Source: Gemmatimonadota bacterium (GTDB lineage Bacteria; Latescibacterota; UBA2968). From it: 62,300 bases of DNA. The translations under genes were made by a program, and so were the position numbers. Of the stretch, positions 41,256 through 49,161 are shown piece by piece; the first letter of the stretch is position 1, and every line of letters starts with the position of its first letter. The stretch is taken from assembly GCA_026706845.1 (NCBI GenBank), contig JAPOXY010000173.1:1-62300 (forward strand), in the 5' to 3' direction. The notes beneath the pieces are model-generated. The model was not told the origin of the DNA. It did not search any database and saw nothing but the letters and a program-made list of their open reading frames with translations.

Positions 41256-42659
41256 CTATTGTTGCGCAACAGCGCGTTCGTACTCCATATCATAATACGG
41301 ATTGGGTTCGTTGGGGATAATGGCTTTTGTATCGCATTGCCATTTTTTGAGATCCTTCAAAAGTTCAGCGGCTTTTTCGGGATGGTCAGTGGCAAGGTCT
41401 TTTTTTTCACCAATATCACGAGCAATATTGTAAAGTTCCACACTACCGGTTTCAAACTGCTCAATCAGTTTCCAATCGCCTTTGCGAATGGCTCCCGAAG
41501 GCACAGTGCGCCAACCCGTACCCCGGCCAGCGCGACCACCCCGCAAGGGCGTGATATTTTGGCAATCAGATCCTCCAAGATACAGAGGGAAGTGCCAGTA
41601 CAGGGTATCGCGTTTAAGGGATGTTGCGCCAGAAAATAGAGGAATTAGGCTTTCACCATCAACAGGTTGGTGCTCAGGAAGTGTACCGGAGGTGGCTTCA
41701 GCGAGGGTAGGCATAAAATCAATACCGTAGATTGGTACATCGCATGTTGTGCCCGCAGGAATGACACCGGGCCAACGCATGCAGGTAGATACGCGGATAC
41801 CGCCTTCGTAAAGCGCGCCTTTGCCACCGCGTAACGGATCCATATTGGTGTATTTGGCTATCCCGCCATGATCGACTGAAAAGATGACAAGAGTGTTGTC
41901 TGCAAGACCGAGATCGTCGAGCGTTTGCATCACGCGACCCACGCTTTCATCAACGCTTTCAACCATAGCCCCATAAGGCGGGTTGGGATGCCCGGCTTTT
42001 TCGTAGGCGGCAATTTTATCAGCTTTGGCTAAAATGGGGGCATGCAGTGCCCAGTGGGCAAGATAAAGAAAAAAAGGGCCATCCCGATTGTCTTGAATAA
42101 ATTGAACCGCTTCGTCGGTGAGCCGATCTGTGAGATACTCACCCTCAGGACCATCGCGCATAGCAGGATTTTTATAAGGACTAAAATGGCGTCCCATGCG
42201 CTGGTGACCACCAACGTTGTGATCAAAGCCTTTAGATATGGGTCCCGCTTCAGGATCATTGCCAAGTTGCCATTTGCCGATAGCACCACAAGTGTATCCC
42301 GCAGATTTGAGCACTTGCGGTATGCAAGTGACATCGGGTTTGAGGGCTATTGGATAATTAGAAGGAAAGCGTTCTAAATCGGCATCGCGAGCAGGCGTTA
42401 TCAATTTCATCAGCCGAACATCGCCTTTAGATGCACCACCAGGTGTATAGATCTCATGACGCGGTGTGTACATGCCCGACATAATACTGGCACGGGAAGG
42501 CGCGCAATTAGGCCCACAAGAATACGTCTGTGGAAAAATCATGCCACCGTGAGCAAGGCGATCAATACTCGGCGTTTCATGCGTCTTACACCCCAGAAAG
42601 CCAACATCGCGCCATCCCATGTCTGATATGAGAATAAAGACAATATTGGGTGATGTCAT
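41256..42659 (-). CDS. Sulfatase (type I, CAPSR)
   Basis: A 467-residue sulfatase. LISDMGWRDVGFLGCKTHETPSID is the metal-binding start, CAPSR with ASIMSGMYTPRHE the formylglycine site, GKWQLGNDPEAGP and VIFSVDHGGIAKYTNMDPLRGGKGALYEGG complete the site. SDHG is SVDHG, a variant also seen in several marine sulfatases. AAGGAG precedes ATG 42659. It heads the sulfatase-GH117 group; the BPL_N-like gene ends 18 nt upstream. Confidence 0.9.
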   Translation of the reverse strand: MTSPNIVFILISDMGWRDVGFLGCKTHETPSIDRLAHGGMIFPQTYSCGPNCAPSRASIMSGMYTPRHEIYTPGGASKGDVRLMKLITPARDADLERFPSNYPIALKPDVTCIPQVLKSAGYTCGAIGKWQLGNDPEAGPISKGFDHNVGGHQRMGRHFSPYKNPAMRDGPEGEYLTDRLTDEAVQFIQDNRDGPFFLYLAHWALHAPILAKADKIAAYEKAGHPNPPYGAMVESVDESVGRVMQTLDDLGLADNTLVIFSVDHGGIAKYTNMDPLRGGKGALYEGGIRVSTCMRWPGVIPAGTTCDVPIYGIDFMPTLAEATSGTLPEHQPVDGESLIPLFSGATSLKRDTLYWHFPLYLGGSDCQNITPLRGGRAGRGTGWRTVPSGAIRKGDWKLIEQFETGSVELYNIARDIGEKKDLATDHPEKAAELLKDLKKWQCDTKAIIPNEPNPYYDMEYERAVAQQ

Positions 42660-42677
42660 ACGGATCTCCTTATTCCT

Positions 42678-43415
42678 TCACCCAGCCGCCCATCTTACCG
42701 CCTTTTCCACCAGATAACCCAGTGAATCTGTCTTTTCGGGATGTGCACTGAAACAAAACACACGGCCTTTTTCAAACTGCGTGCGGACAATAGCTGAAGT
42801 GCCTGGCATAACGCCTTCAGGCGCACCTTTTTTTGCGATCTCAGTGCGGTATAGAGCAAGACTTTCGTAATCGGGAACGAGTGGATCGTCCAATTCACGG
42901 CGTCCCAGCAGCGGTCCCTGACCATAGAAAATCTGAAGGGTTTTCTCCTCAATCCCAAAAAAATCCTGGGCAGCCGAAGACAGCTCAATCGTCACAATAC
43001 CAGTGCCCCGCGCCCAGTGTTCTCGGTCTATCACCTGTGCATCTATCAAGTCGAGTGACCACGGATAGTCATTGGTCGCAAGATAGGCTCCGGCACAGAT
43101 CCCGATAAAACCGCCTCCCTCTTTTATAAATTCCCGCACCGCTTCTCTCCCCTTTGACTCCAGAGCGCGCCCCTGCTTTCCTCCGCTACCACCGGGTTGG
43201 ATGAGAACATCCACCTCCGAGAGCTTACCCCCACGAATTGCCAGAGCGTCCATCCTGACGATCTCGAAAACCGGATTTCCCTTTGCCTTGCCGAGCACTT
43301 CGAGAAGATCCGCGCAACTTGGACCCGCGCCTTCGCCCTCATACACAGCGATCCGAATCCGGGTGTTTTTTATTTTTCTTTTATTTATATATTCACCAAC
43401 CATGAGGCCTTTCAT
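42678..43415 (-). CDS. BPL_N / class I glutamine-amidotransferase-like protein
   Basis: A 245-residue protein of the biotin-protein-ligase N-terminal (BPL_N) or DJ-1/GATase-like fold. QPGGSGGKQGRAL is the oxyanion region and GGGFIGICAGAYLATN carries a nucleophile-elbow Cys (G-I-C-A-G). SAHPEKTDSLG near the end has a His that could join a triad. BPL_N proteins are often found with glycan catabolism genes in Planctomycetes-like bacteria, but their reaction is not established. The gene begins 5 nt after the PhyH gene stop; ATG 43403 is an alternative start. Confidence 0.78.
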   Translation of the reverse strand: MKGLMVGEYINKRKIKNTRIRIAVYEGEGAGPSCADLLEVLGKAKGNPVFEIVRMDALAIRGGKLSEVDVLIQPGGSGGKQGRALESKGREAVREFIKEGGGFIGICAGAYLATNDYPWSLDLIDAQVIDREHWARGTGIVTIELSSAAQDFFGIEEKTLQIFYGQGPLLGRRELDDPLVPDYESLALYRTEIAKKGAPEGVMPGTSAIVRTQFEKGRVFCFSAHPEKTDSLGYLVEKAVRWAAG

Positions 43416-43420
43416 CTACC

Positions 43421-44257
43421 TTACAGAGCCATCTGCGTAACCGGTGGTTTTGAAGGCTCAATAGGCCGAATAATCTTTCTGCGTGCTGGCGTTAATCTCG
43501 CCACCAACTCATCGGAGTATTCATATCCCAAACGGTCTCGGGTCCAAAAAGACGAATAGCGATAAATCAATGCGCGGCGTTCCCCTTCATTGGTCCTCAC
43601 GCTGGCACCGTGAATAAGTGCATCTGTAAACACAACGGCATCTCCCGCCTTGAGATGCACCTCCTTGAGAAGGGGAGCCATATCACCTGGCTCGAGAACA
43701 TAATCCTTCCTGCCCTGCCTCTTCTGATGCACCAGTGGATTTGGGAGATTGGACTTATGGGATCCGGGAACGACCAGTGTCCCACCATCCCCTGGACCAA
43801 TATCATTCAGCGCCAGGAGAATGTTCAAATTGCCACAGAAAAATTTATTGTCGTGATATTCAAAACTCGTGCGATACATCTTATTGTGACCGCCAGCATG
43901 CAACCTCACATGGCTCCCTTGACGGATGATCGGAAGAAAATTCATCCAAATATGCAAACCGTGGTTATCCACGTACCGCTTGACAAACTCGATCCAGTTG
44001 GGATTGTCAATCAACGCCTCAAAACAAGAACCGCCTTCTATAACATTTCTGAAACTCACACTGTGACTATTGGTATTTTCATTCTTCACAACATGAACAT
44101 TGCCCAACCATTCCTCTCCCGCATCGCTCAAAACAAGCCATTCATCAACCTTCTCATTGATCTCGGCAATGAGTTCCGGCTGCACAGCATTCTTTAAAAT
44201 GAGAAAACCCTCAAGATCAAATCGATAATCATCCCATTCATCCGGTGTCGATATCAT
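43421..44257 (-). CDS. PhyH-family protein, tandem copy A (His-Asp-Asn motif)
   Basis: 278 residues, paralogous to the next gene upstream and the same length. VVPGSHKSN and IHGASVRTNEGERRALIYRY are standard. The distal metal His is 216 and the 2-oxoglutarate Arg is 228. The proximal motif is YHDNKF (His135-Asp136-Asn137), whereas the paralogue has YHNDNF. The canonical H-x-D is therefore not formed here: Asp is at the middle position. It may still bind metal with a shifted ligand, or may be altered. It ends 5 nt before the BPL_N-like gene. Confidence 0.83.
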   Translation of the reverse strand: MISTPDEWDDYRFDLEGFLILKNAVQPELIAEINEKVDEWLVLSDAGEEWLGNVHVVKNENTNSHSVSFRNVIEGGSCFEALIDNPNWIEFVKRYVDNHGLHIWMNFLPIIRQGSHVRLHAGGHNKMYRTSFEYHDNKFFCGNLNILLALNDIGPGDGGTLVVPGSHKSNLPNPLVHQKRQGRKDYVLEPGDMAPLLKEVHLKAGDAVVFTDALIHGASVRTNEGERRALIYRYSSFWTRDRLGYEYSDELVARLTPARRKIIRPIEPSKPPVTQMAL

Positions 44258-44278
44258 ATTCCCATCCCTTCTTTAAAA

Positions 44279-45115
44279 TCATGCAGTCACAGATTGAACA
44301 GGCGGTCTTATCGGCACAACGGGCCGCACAATTTTTCTGCGCTCAGGCGTGAGTCTGGCGAGCAATTCTTCTGACGGCTCAAAACCAGTAGCATTTTTCA
44401 TCCAAAATGCAGTATATCGATAAATCAGTATCCTGCGCTCGCCGTCATTGGTCCGCACACTGGCACCGTGTGTACAGGCATCCGTAAAAATAACAGCGTC
44501 GCCTGCATTGAGATGCATTTCCTTTAAATAGGGCGTCAGTTTCGTCTGCTCAACCACATTCTTATGTCGCCCATTCTCCTGCTCAAAAACCAGAGGATTA
44601 ACCACATTGCATTTATGTGATCCAAGCACAATCATAGTACCGCCATCTCCTGGACCAATATCGTTCAGCGCGAGCAAAACATTGAAATTGCCACAATAGA
44701 AATTATCGTTATGATATCGAAAACTGGTGCGATAACTCTTGTTATGCCCGCCGGAATGAACAGGTACATAGCTACCTTTCCGACTGACAGACAAATGGTT
44801 CGCCCAGATGTACAACCCATCATTATCGACATAGCGCTTCACATACTCGAGCCAGTTGGGATTATCGATCAACGCCTCAAAAGCTGGTCCACCCTCAATA
44901 ATATTGGCAAACTTAATATCGGGACCCTTTACGGGTTCGGGATCGCTACCGCGAACATGGCCGATCCATTTGTGTCCGGCCTCGTGTAAACTAACCCAGT
45001 GATCGACCGTCTCATTAATCTCCGCAATCAGTTCTGGAGAAACAACATCCTTCAGAACGAGATATCCCTGAAGATCAAAAAGATAGTCCTCCCATTCAGT
45101 AGGTGAGGGTACCAT
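44279..45115 (-). CDS. PhyH-family dioxygenase, tandem copy B (His-Asn-Asp motif)
   Basis: 278 residues. FDLQGYLVLKDVVSPELI, VHSGGHNKSYRTSF, and NDIGPGDGG are nearly the same as in the adjacent paralogue. His135-Asn136-Asp137 gives a normal H-x-D; the distal His is in CTHGASVRTN and Arg228 follows. GGAG precedes ATG 45115. The two genes are 21 nt apart and clearly arose by duplication. The segment between them and the beta-propeller gene (128 nt) holds no gene. Confidence 0.86.
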   Translation of the reverse strand: MVPSPTEWEDYLFDLQGYLVLKDVVSPELIAEINETVDHWVSLHEAGHKWIGHVRGSDPEPVKGPDIKFANIIEGGPAFEALIDNPNWLEYVKRYVDNDGLYIWANHLSVSRKGSYVPVHSGGHNKSYRTSFRYHNDNFYCGNFNVLLALNDIGPGDGGTMIVLGSHKCNVVNPLVFEQENGRHKNVVEQTKLTPYLKEMHLNAGDAVIFTDACTHGASVRTNDGERRILIYRYTAFWMKNATGFEPSEELLARLTPERRKIVRPVVPIRPPVQSVTA

Positions 45116-45243
45116 ATTTTTTCTCCTTATTTATCAACGCGAATGCCCCCAGTGTGCCCAGATCCCAATCGAAACCACCGGGGGCAATTGTACTGCTTTC
45201 AAGATTCCCACGTCGCTTCAAATCGTGCCATACAATCTCCCTG

Positions 45244-46326
45244 TTACTCACGGTATAGCTTCGCCACGGCAATCGCATCCTCTTCCCAACAGGTATAAAA
45301 CAAATACAACTGACCATCTTCTTTGAACGCATAAGAATCGTGTACCACATCGCCCTCCCAATCCTCCTCGGCGCGAATCATATCTTCGGGGGGATAACTC
45401 GTCTGCCACGTCTGCCAATTGCCAGCGCTCAAATCCACAGTCGAACGCATAATATATTCCGGCTCCTCCCATTTTCGGCTGTAAAACACCTCCAGCGTCT
45501 CGCCATCCTCCATCACCCGCACACATCCGTGGCGCAATCCCAAACCCCCATTGGGAAGATGATCGCCCGCCAACCCATCGGCGACGAGATCATCCTCAAT
45601 AGGCGACGATTCAGCAGACACCCACAGAGGATCGCTCGTATTCCAACCCACTGGCGCATCCCACGGACATTCGGGAACAGCTGGCTCTAAAAAAAATCCG
45701 CGCTGTGCAAAACCGTACCAATCGCCATGGTAGGTAAACACGCGCAAATAATTTCGATCCGCAAATTTCAACCGTTTCAATCCATGGCCTTCTTCCCCAC
45801 CCACTTCGGGACGGTTAAAATTCAACCCGCATTTCGACGTCGCCACAAATGAACGCTGGCCATCATTGCTGCTCCCGTGAACCACCATGATAAACTGCCG
45901 ATTATCCTCATCCACAATCACCTCGGGAGACGACACATGCCCCTTCAACACAATACCATCCACCACATCAATCGTCTTAGTCTCATTGCCCAACCGCAAA
46001 TCAAACACCCCGCGCCCTGGAAAACGCGGATCATCCAACCGACCGGCATTAAAAATCGTCCACTCTGCCGAATCCACCCGATCTGACCACGCCATGTGAA
46101 TACTCGTCCCGTGATGCGACGCGCAATAGAGATAATAATTCGCATTCGGATGTGCCCGATCTTCCGCAGGCACCCAATCGGGAATCCGCACCACCGTGGG
46201 AAACATCGCATCGCCGCGCAATCTCGAACGATTGGGATCTGCCCCAATCCTGAGCCGTCGCACATCACTTCCATCGACAATTGGCCTACCGTGCAATTTC
46301 TCAACCCGATAAGTTACTTCACCCAT
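45244..46326 (-). CDS. Beta-propeller, glycoside-hydrolase-like protein
   Basis: About 360 residues; ATG 46326 is used because GGAG lies 6 nt upstream, although ATG 46338 is in frame. Repeated short strand pairs (YYLYCASHHGTSIHMAWSD, RQFIMVVHGSS, WYGFAQRGFF, TLEVFYSRKWEEPEYI, QLYLFYTCWEEDAIAVAKL) suggest a five-bladed propeller like GH32/43/117 folds. It is not clearly a member of a named family. Flanked by PhyH genes. Possible role: glycosidase or sugar lectin. Confidence 0.6.
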   Translation of the reverse strand: MGEVTYRVEKLHGRPIVDGSDVRRLRIGADPNRSRLRGDAMFPTVVRIPDWVPAEDRAHPNANYYLYCASHHGTSIHMAWSDRVDSAEWTIFNAGRLDDPRFPGRGVFDLRLGNETKTIDVVDGIVLKGHVSSPEVIVDEDNRQFIMVVHGSSNDGQRSFVATSKCGLNFNRPEVGGEEGHGLKRLKFADRNYLRVFTYHGDWYGFAQRGFFLEPAVPECPWDAPVGWNTSDPLWVSAESSPIEDDLVADGLAGDHLPNGGLGLRHGCVRVMEDGETLEVFYSRKWEEPEYIMRSTVDLSAGNWQTWQTSYPPEDMIRAEEDWEGDVVHDSYAFKEDGQLYLFYTCWEEDAIAVAKLYRE

Positions 46327-46340
46327 GTAATTCTCCATAT

Positions 46341-47297
46341 TTAGTGGCGTTCATCCAGCGGCGTCCAACCGCGCCCGGGGGCATGAACCTTCTTTCTATC
46401 CCACTCTTTTCGCAACGTGGCAAAAACCCCGGGATCTCGCATCTCTCGCTCGGGATTTTGCGTATCCTGAATCACGAAATACGCCTCACCCGGATGGCAC
46501 GCCATCGTCACTGGCTCGCGTTCTGGCATATAATCTTCGGGCACTTCGCCGATATTGCTCGGCACGCTAAAATCCTGATATCGCAGATCCATACTCCACC
46601 GCACAATATCGGTCTTGTTTTCAAACGAAGCATGCGGCGTCAGATTCGTCAAAAACAAAACCGACCCCGCCGACATCTCCACTGGTATCGCACCCTCGGG
46701 AACATTTTCAGGTGCAATTTCCAAAAAACCCGCGTGACCACCCGTATAATGTCGAATAATCCCCTTATCCTGCACCTTTGGAATCACCCACAAACACCCG
46801 TTATCCAGCGTCGCATCCACCAGCGGTACCCAGCACGTTACCATCAAATAATCGTAACAATGTTCCATCGAATAACCCGCATCCTGATGCCAAGGCACCT
46901 CCCCACGCGAATAGCCCGGCACCTTGGGGCGTATGCGATAAATCGACGTACCGACGATATCGGGGCCGATAATATCCTCAATACACGCAATCAATGGACG
47001 ATGCCGCAACGCCTTCAAAATCCCCGGCCCGTGAAATCTACCCGACCAGATCGACATCAACACCTTGTGGGCGGCCTCCGGGTTGTATCGGTGGAGCCTG
47101 GTCAGCCGCGTCTCAAATGGCTCCTCGGCAAAATCGCGATCCAGCTCGCCAGCGGCAATCAACTCATCGCACTTCTCCTGAACCGCGCCCGTCAACCCAT
47201 CCTTCAGAAGTTGCAAATCATCAGAAGAATAGATGGACTCCTTAACGACATAACCCAGCTCGTTAAATTGTCGAACTTCCTCTGCTGTAAGCCCCAT
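46341..47297 (-). CDS. PhyH-family dioxygenase
   Basis: A 318-residue member starting MGLTAEEVRQFNELGY; AAAGGAAA lies before ATG 47297 and the longer frame to 47423 overlaps the next gene. The site is His137-Gln-Asp139 (PWHQDAG), His222 (LTPHASF) and Arg233, the canonical arrangement of human PhyH-like proteins. The GYSMEHCYDYLMVTCWVPLVDAT segment is the usual core strand. It is followed by the beta-propeller gene 14 nt on, and preceded by another PhyH gene. Confidence 0.88.
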   Translation of the reverse strand: MGLTAEEVRQFNELGYVVKESIYSSDDLQLLKDGLTGAVQEKCDELIAAGELDRDFAEEPFETRLTRLHRYNPEAAHKVLMSIWSGRFHGPGILKALRHRPLIACIEDIIGPDIVGTSIYRIRPKVPGYSRGEVPWHQDAGYSMEHCYDYLMVTCWVPLVDATLDNGCLWVIPKVQDKGIIRHYTGGHAGFLEIAPENVPEGAIPVEMSAGSVLFLTNLTPHASFENKTDIVRWSMDLRYQDFSVPSNIGEVPEDYMPEREPVTMACHPGEAYFVIQDTQNPEREMRDPGVFATLRKEWDRKKVHAPGRGWTPLDERH

Positions 47298-47314
47298 AGA
47301 TATTTCCTTTCCGA

Positions 47315-48067
47315 TCACATCACGACTTTTTCCCGCCCGCCAATCGATGGCGGCTCCATAATCCGTCGCTGTTGATCTGTCACATTGGGATAATCGTCGG
47401 GATTGTAATAATTCTGCGACCACGCCGAATGCCCCGGACTGAACTTATACAGCAATGAGCGGCGCTCGTGCTCGCCTTCCCAGGGCATTGTACCGTGCAC
47501 CAGTGCCTCTGTAAAAATGATCATATCCCCGGCTTCTGCTTCGGGCTGATGTACATAGTGCGCCGGTCGCTCAAAATTGCGCACATCGCTGGGAATACTG
47601 ACAAAATTGCTCTTATGCGACCCGGGAACACAGGCAAAGCCCCCATCCCCTTTTCGCGCAGGCGCAAGATTATACGTAAACACCGTCAACCCATTGCGCA
47701 TCACCCCATCGTGGTATTTGTACCAATGATCCCCCGGCACACCCGCCTGCAGTGATGGCCCACCGTGCAATCGCCCGCGCCTCGCGCCCTTCTTCATAAA
47801 AATGGAATAATCGTGATCCACGCGAAATGTCGGCCCCAACAACTCAATCATATACGGCAACGCATTGGGATGATCGAACAACGCCTGCGTCTCTGGACCC
47901 CACATCGAAACGCGACTCGTGCGGCGGTGCCCATCTTTTTCGTCGGCAGGATCAGCCCATACCTCATCGGCCAACTTATTCAGCGCATCCACCTCATCCG
48001 CACTCAACACATTTTTGACAACCAAAAACCCCTGCAAATCAAATCGAAACTTCTCTTCCGGCGTCAT
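47315..48067 (-). CDS. PhyH-family protein (His-Asp-Gly variant)
   Basis: A 250-residue protein starting MTPEEKFRFDLQGF; GGAGG 5 nt upstream supports ATG 48067 over ATG 48085. The motif RLHGGPSLQ, then YKYHDGVMRNGLTVFTYNLAP is common in a large environmental PhyH subgroup. The proximal ligands read His119-Asp120-Gly121, not H-x-D. The distal His is 191 (LVHGTM) and Arg202/203 follows. CVPGSHKSN is preserved. The last of five PhyH genes in this run, beginning 17 nt after the ExeA-like gene stop. Confidence 0.83.
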   Translation of the reverse strand: MTPEEKFRFDLQGFLVVKNVLSADEVDALNKLADEVWADPADEKDGHRRTSRVSMWGPETQALFDHPNALPYMIELLGPTFRVDHDYSIFMKKGARRGRLHGGPSLQAGVPGDHWYKYHDGVMRNGLTVFTYNLAPARKGDGGFACVPGSHKSNFVSIPSDVRNFERPAHYVHQPEAEAGDMIIFTEALVHGTMPWEGEHERRSLLYKFSPGHSAWSQNYYNPDDYPNVTDQQRRIMEPPSIGGREKVVM

Positions 48068-48084
48068 AATAGCCTCCGTTTTCA

Positions 48085-48882
48085 TTACATATTATTAACC
48101 GCGTAAACAGCCTTCTCTATCTGTTCCTCCCCGACGGTTTTGACCTTAGCATCAAAACCGAGCAACAGGGCAATATCGCAAATATTATTTATATCTCGTG
48201 GAACACCATTGGACACTTGATAGAGCGCGTCGAGCGCGTCCTCATCAAATAAGGATCGATCGGCTCCCGCTTTTTCCAGGCGAGTTTGCACATATGCGCG
48301 GGTTTCTTCGTCCTTGAGAGGCGCGAGGTGATATTGCCGCGCAACCTGTTGTCCCAATGCCTCGACGCCCGCGACCCGTTCCACGAGGTCTGCCTGTCCA
48401 GCGAGAAGAAGGGTGAGAAAAAAACGCCCATTGCGTTGAAAGCTAAACAGAGATTGCAACTCTTTAAATGTATCGTCGTCTTCTATTGCATGGGCATCAT
48501 CGACAATAACGACCGTATATTTGCCCGCATTGGCACTTTTGACAGCCTGAACCTCAAGTGCGCGTTGCAATTTTCCGTTCGATTGGTCCTCAACGCCCAA
48601 TTGCTCGAGCATATCCCGTAGAAAGTCTTCCGGCGAAAGACCGGGTCTATTCATAAGCGCGATTTTATACCTGTCAGATGCCAGTTCATGGGTAAGCATG
48701 CGACTCACTGTGGTTTTGCCACAGCCTGCATCGCCCGTGAGTATGGCAGCTCCCATGCGGTTATTGACCGCGTAAAACATTTGCAATAATGCTCTCTGGT
48801 GATCTCTCGAAGAATAAAAAAAACGCGGATCCGGCACATTTTCAAACGGCAATTCCGTCAGCTTCCAATATTTATCGTACAC
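48085..48882 (-). CDS. ExeA/GspA-like AAA ATPase
   Basis: 265 residues from GTG 48882, with AGGA 8 nt upstream. YWKLTELPFENVPDPRFFY is the typical start of ExeA/MshM-type ATPases. Walker A is GDAGCGKT (50-57), Walker B IVVDD-like VVIVDDAHAI near 130, then a sensor-like LLLAGQADL, and a C-terminal helical lid. In other bacteria ExeA works with a peptidoglycan-binding partner to assemble the type II secretin; the partner is missing here, so the role could be in surface assembly or mobile-element transposition. It is divergent from the glycosyltransferase gene. Confidence 0.82.
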   Translation of the reverse strand: MYDKYWKLTELPFENVPDPRFFYSSRDHQRALLQMFYAVNNRMGAAILTGDAGCGKTTVSRMLTHELASDRYKIALMNRPGLSPEDFLRDMLEQLGVEDQSNGKLQRALEVQAVKSANAGKYTVVIVDDAHAIEDDDTFKELQSLFSFQRNGRFFLTLLLAGQADLVERVAGVEALGQQVARQYHLAPLKDEETRAYVQTRLEKAGADRSLFDEDALDALYQVSNGVPRDINNICDIALLLGFDAKVKTVGEEQIEKAVYAVNNM

Positions 48883-49078
48883 GGTCTTAATCCTTTATTT
48901 TAAGTCCGATCGCGGATTTTATAAAACCTATCGGAATAAAAGTTTAACGCTGCTCACTGCACCTGTTTTATCGCAATCCAATATAGTTACCTCAAACGGT
49001 CTGTGTCAAGTAATCGGCAAAGCGATTTAAGTGTTTTCGGGCATTTTAGACAACACGGAGACATTGACACAAAATACT

Positions 49079-49106
49079 TTGACGGAACGTAACCAAACCC
49101 TATATT
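49079..49106 (+). promoter_or_regulatory. Predicted promoter of the glycosyltransferase-TonB-sigma locus
   Basis: TTGACG (49079-49084) and TATATT (49101-49106) with a 16-bp spacer, predicted start near 49113. TTTGGAG precedes ATG 49162. A second TTGACA lies at 49064. Genes from here to about 52572 are tightly packed and likely in one transcript. Confidence 0.5.
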
Positions 49107-49161
49107 TTGCTGCACTGTGCTGGTGACATATCTTGTTTTGACTTTCATTTTGGAGATCTGT

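Noticed and set aside
15649-48067. Classical Bacteroidetes-type polysaccharide utilisation locus
   Set aside because: No SusC/SusD-like genes or hybrid regulators were found; the only importer is MFS.
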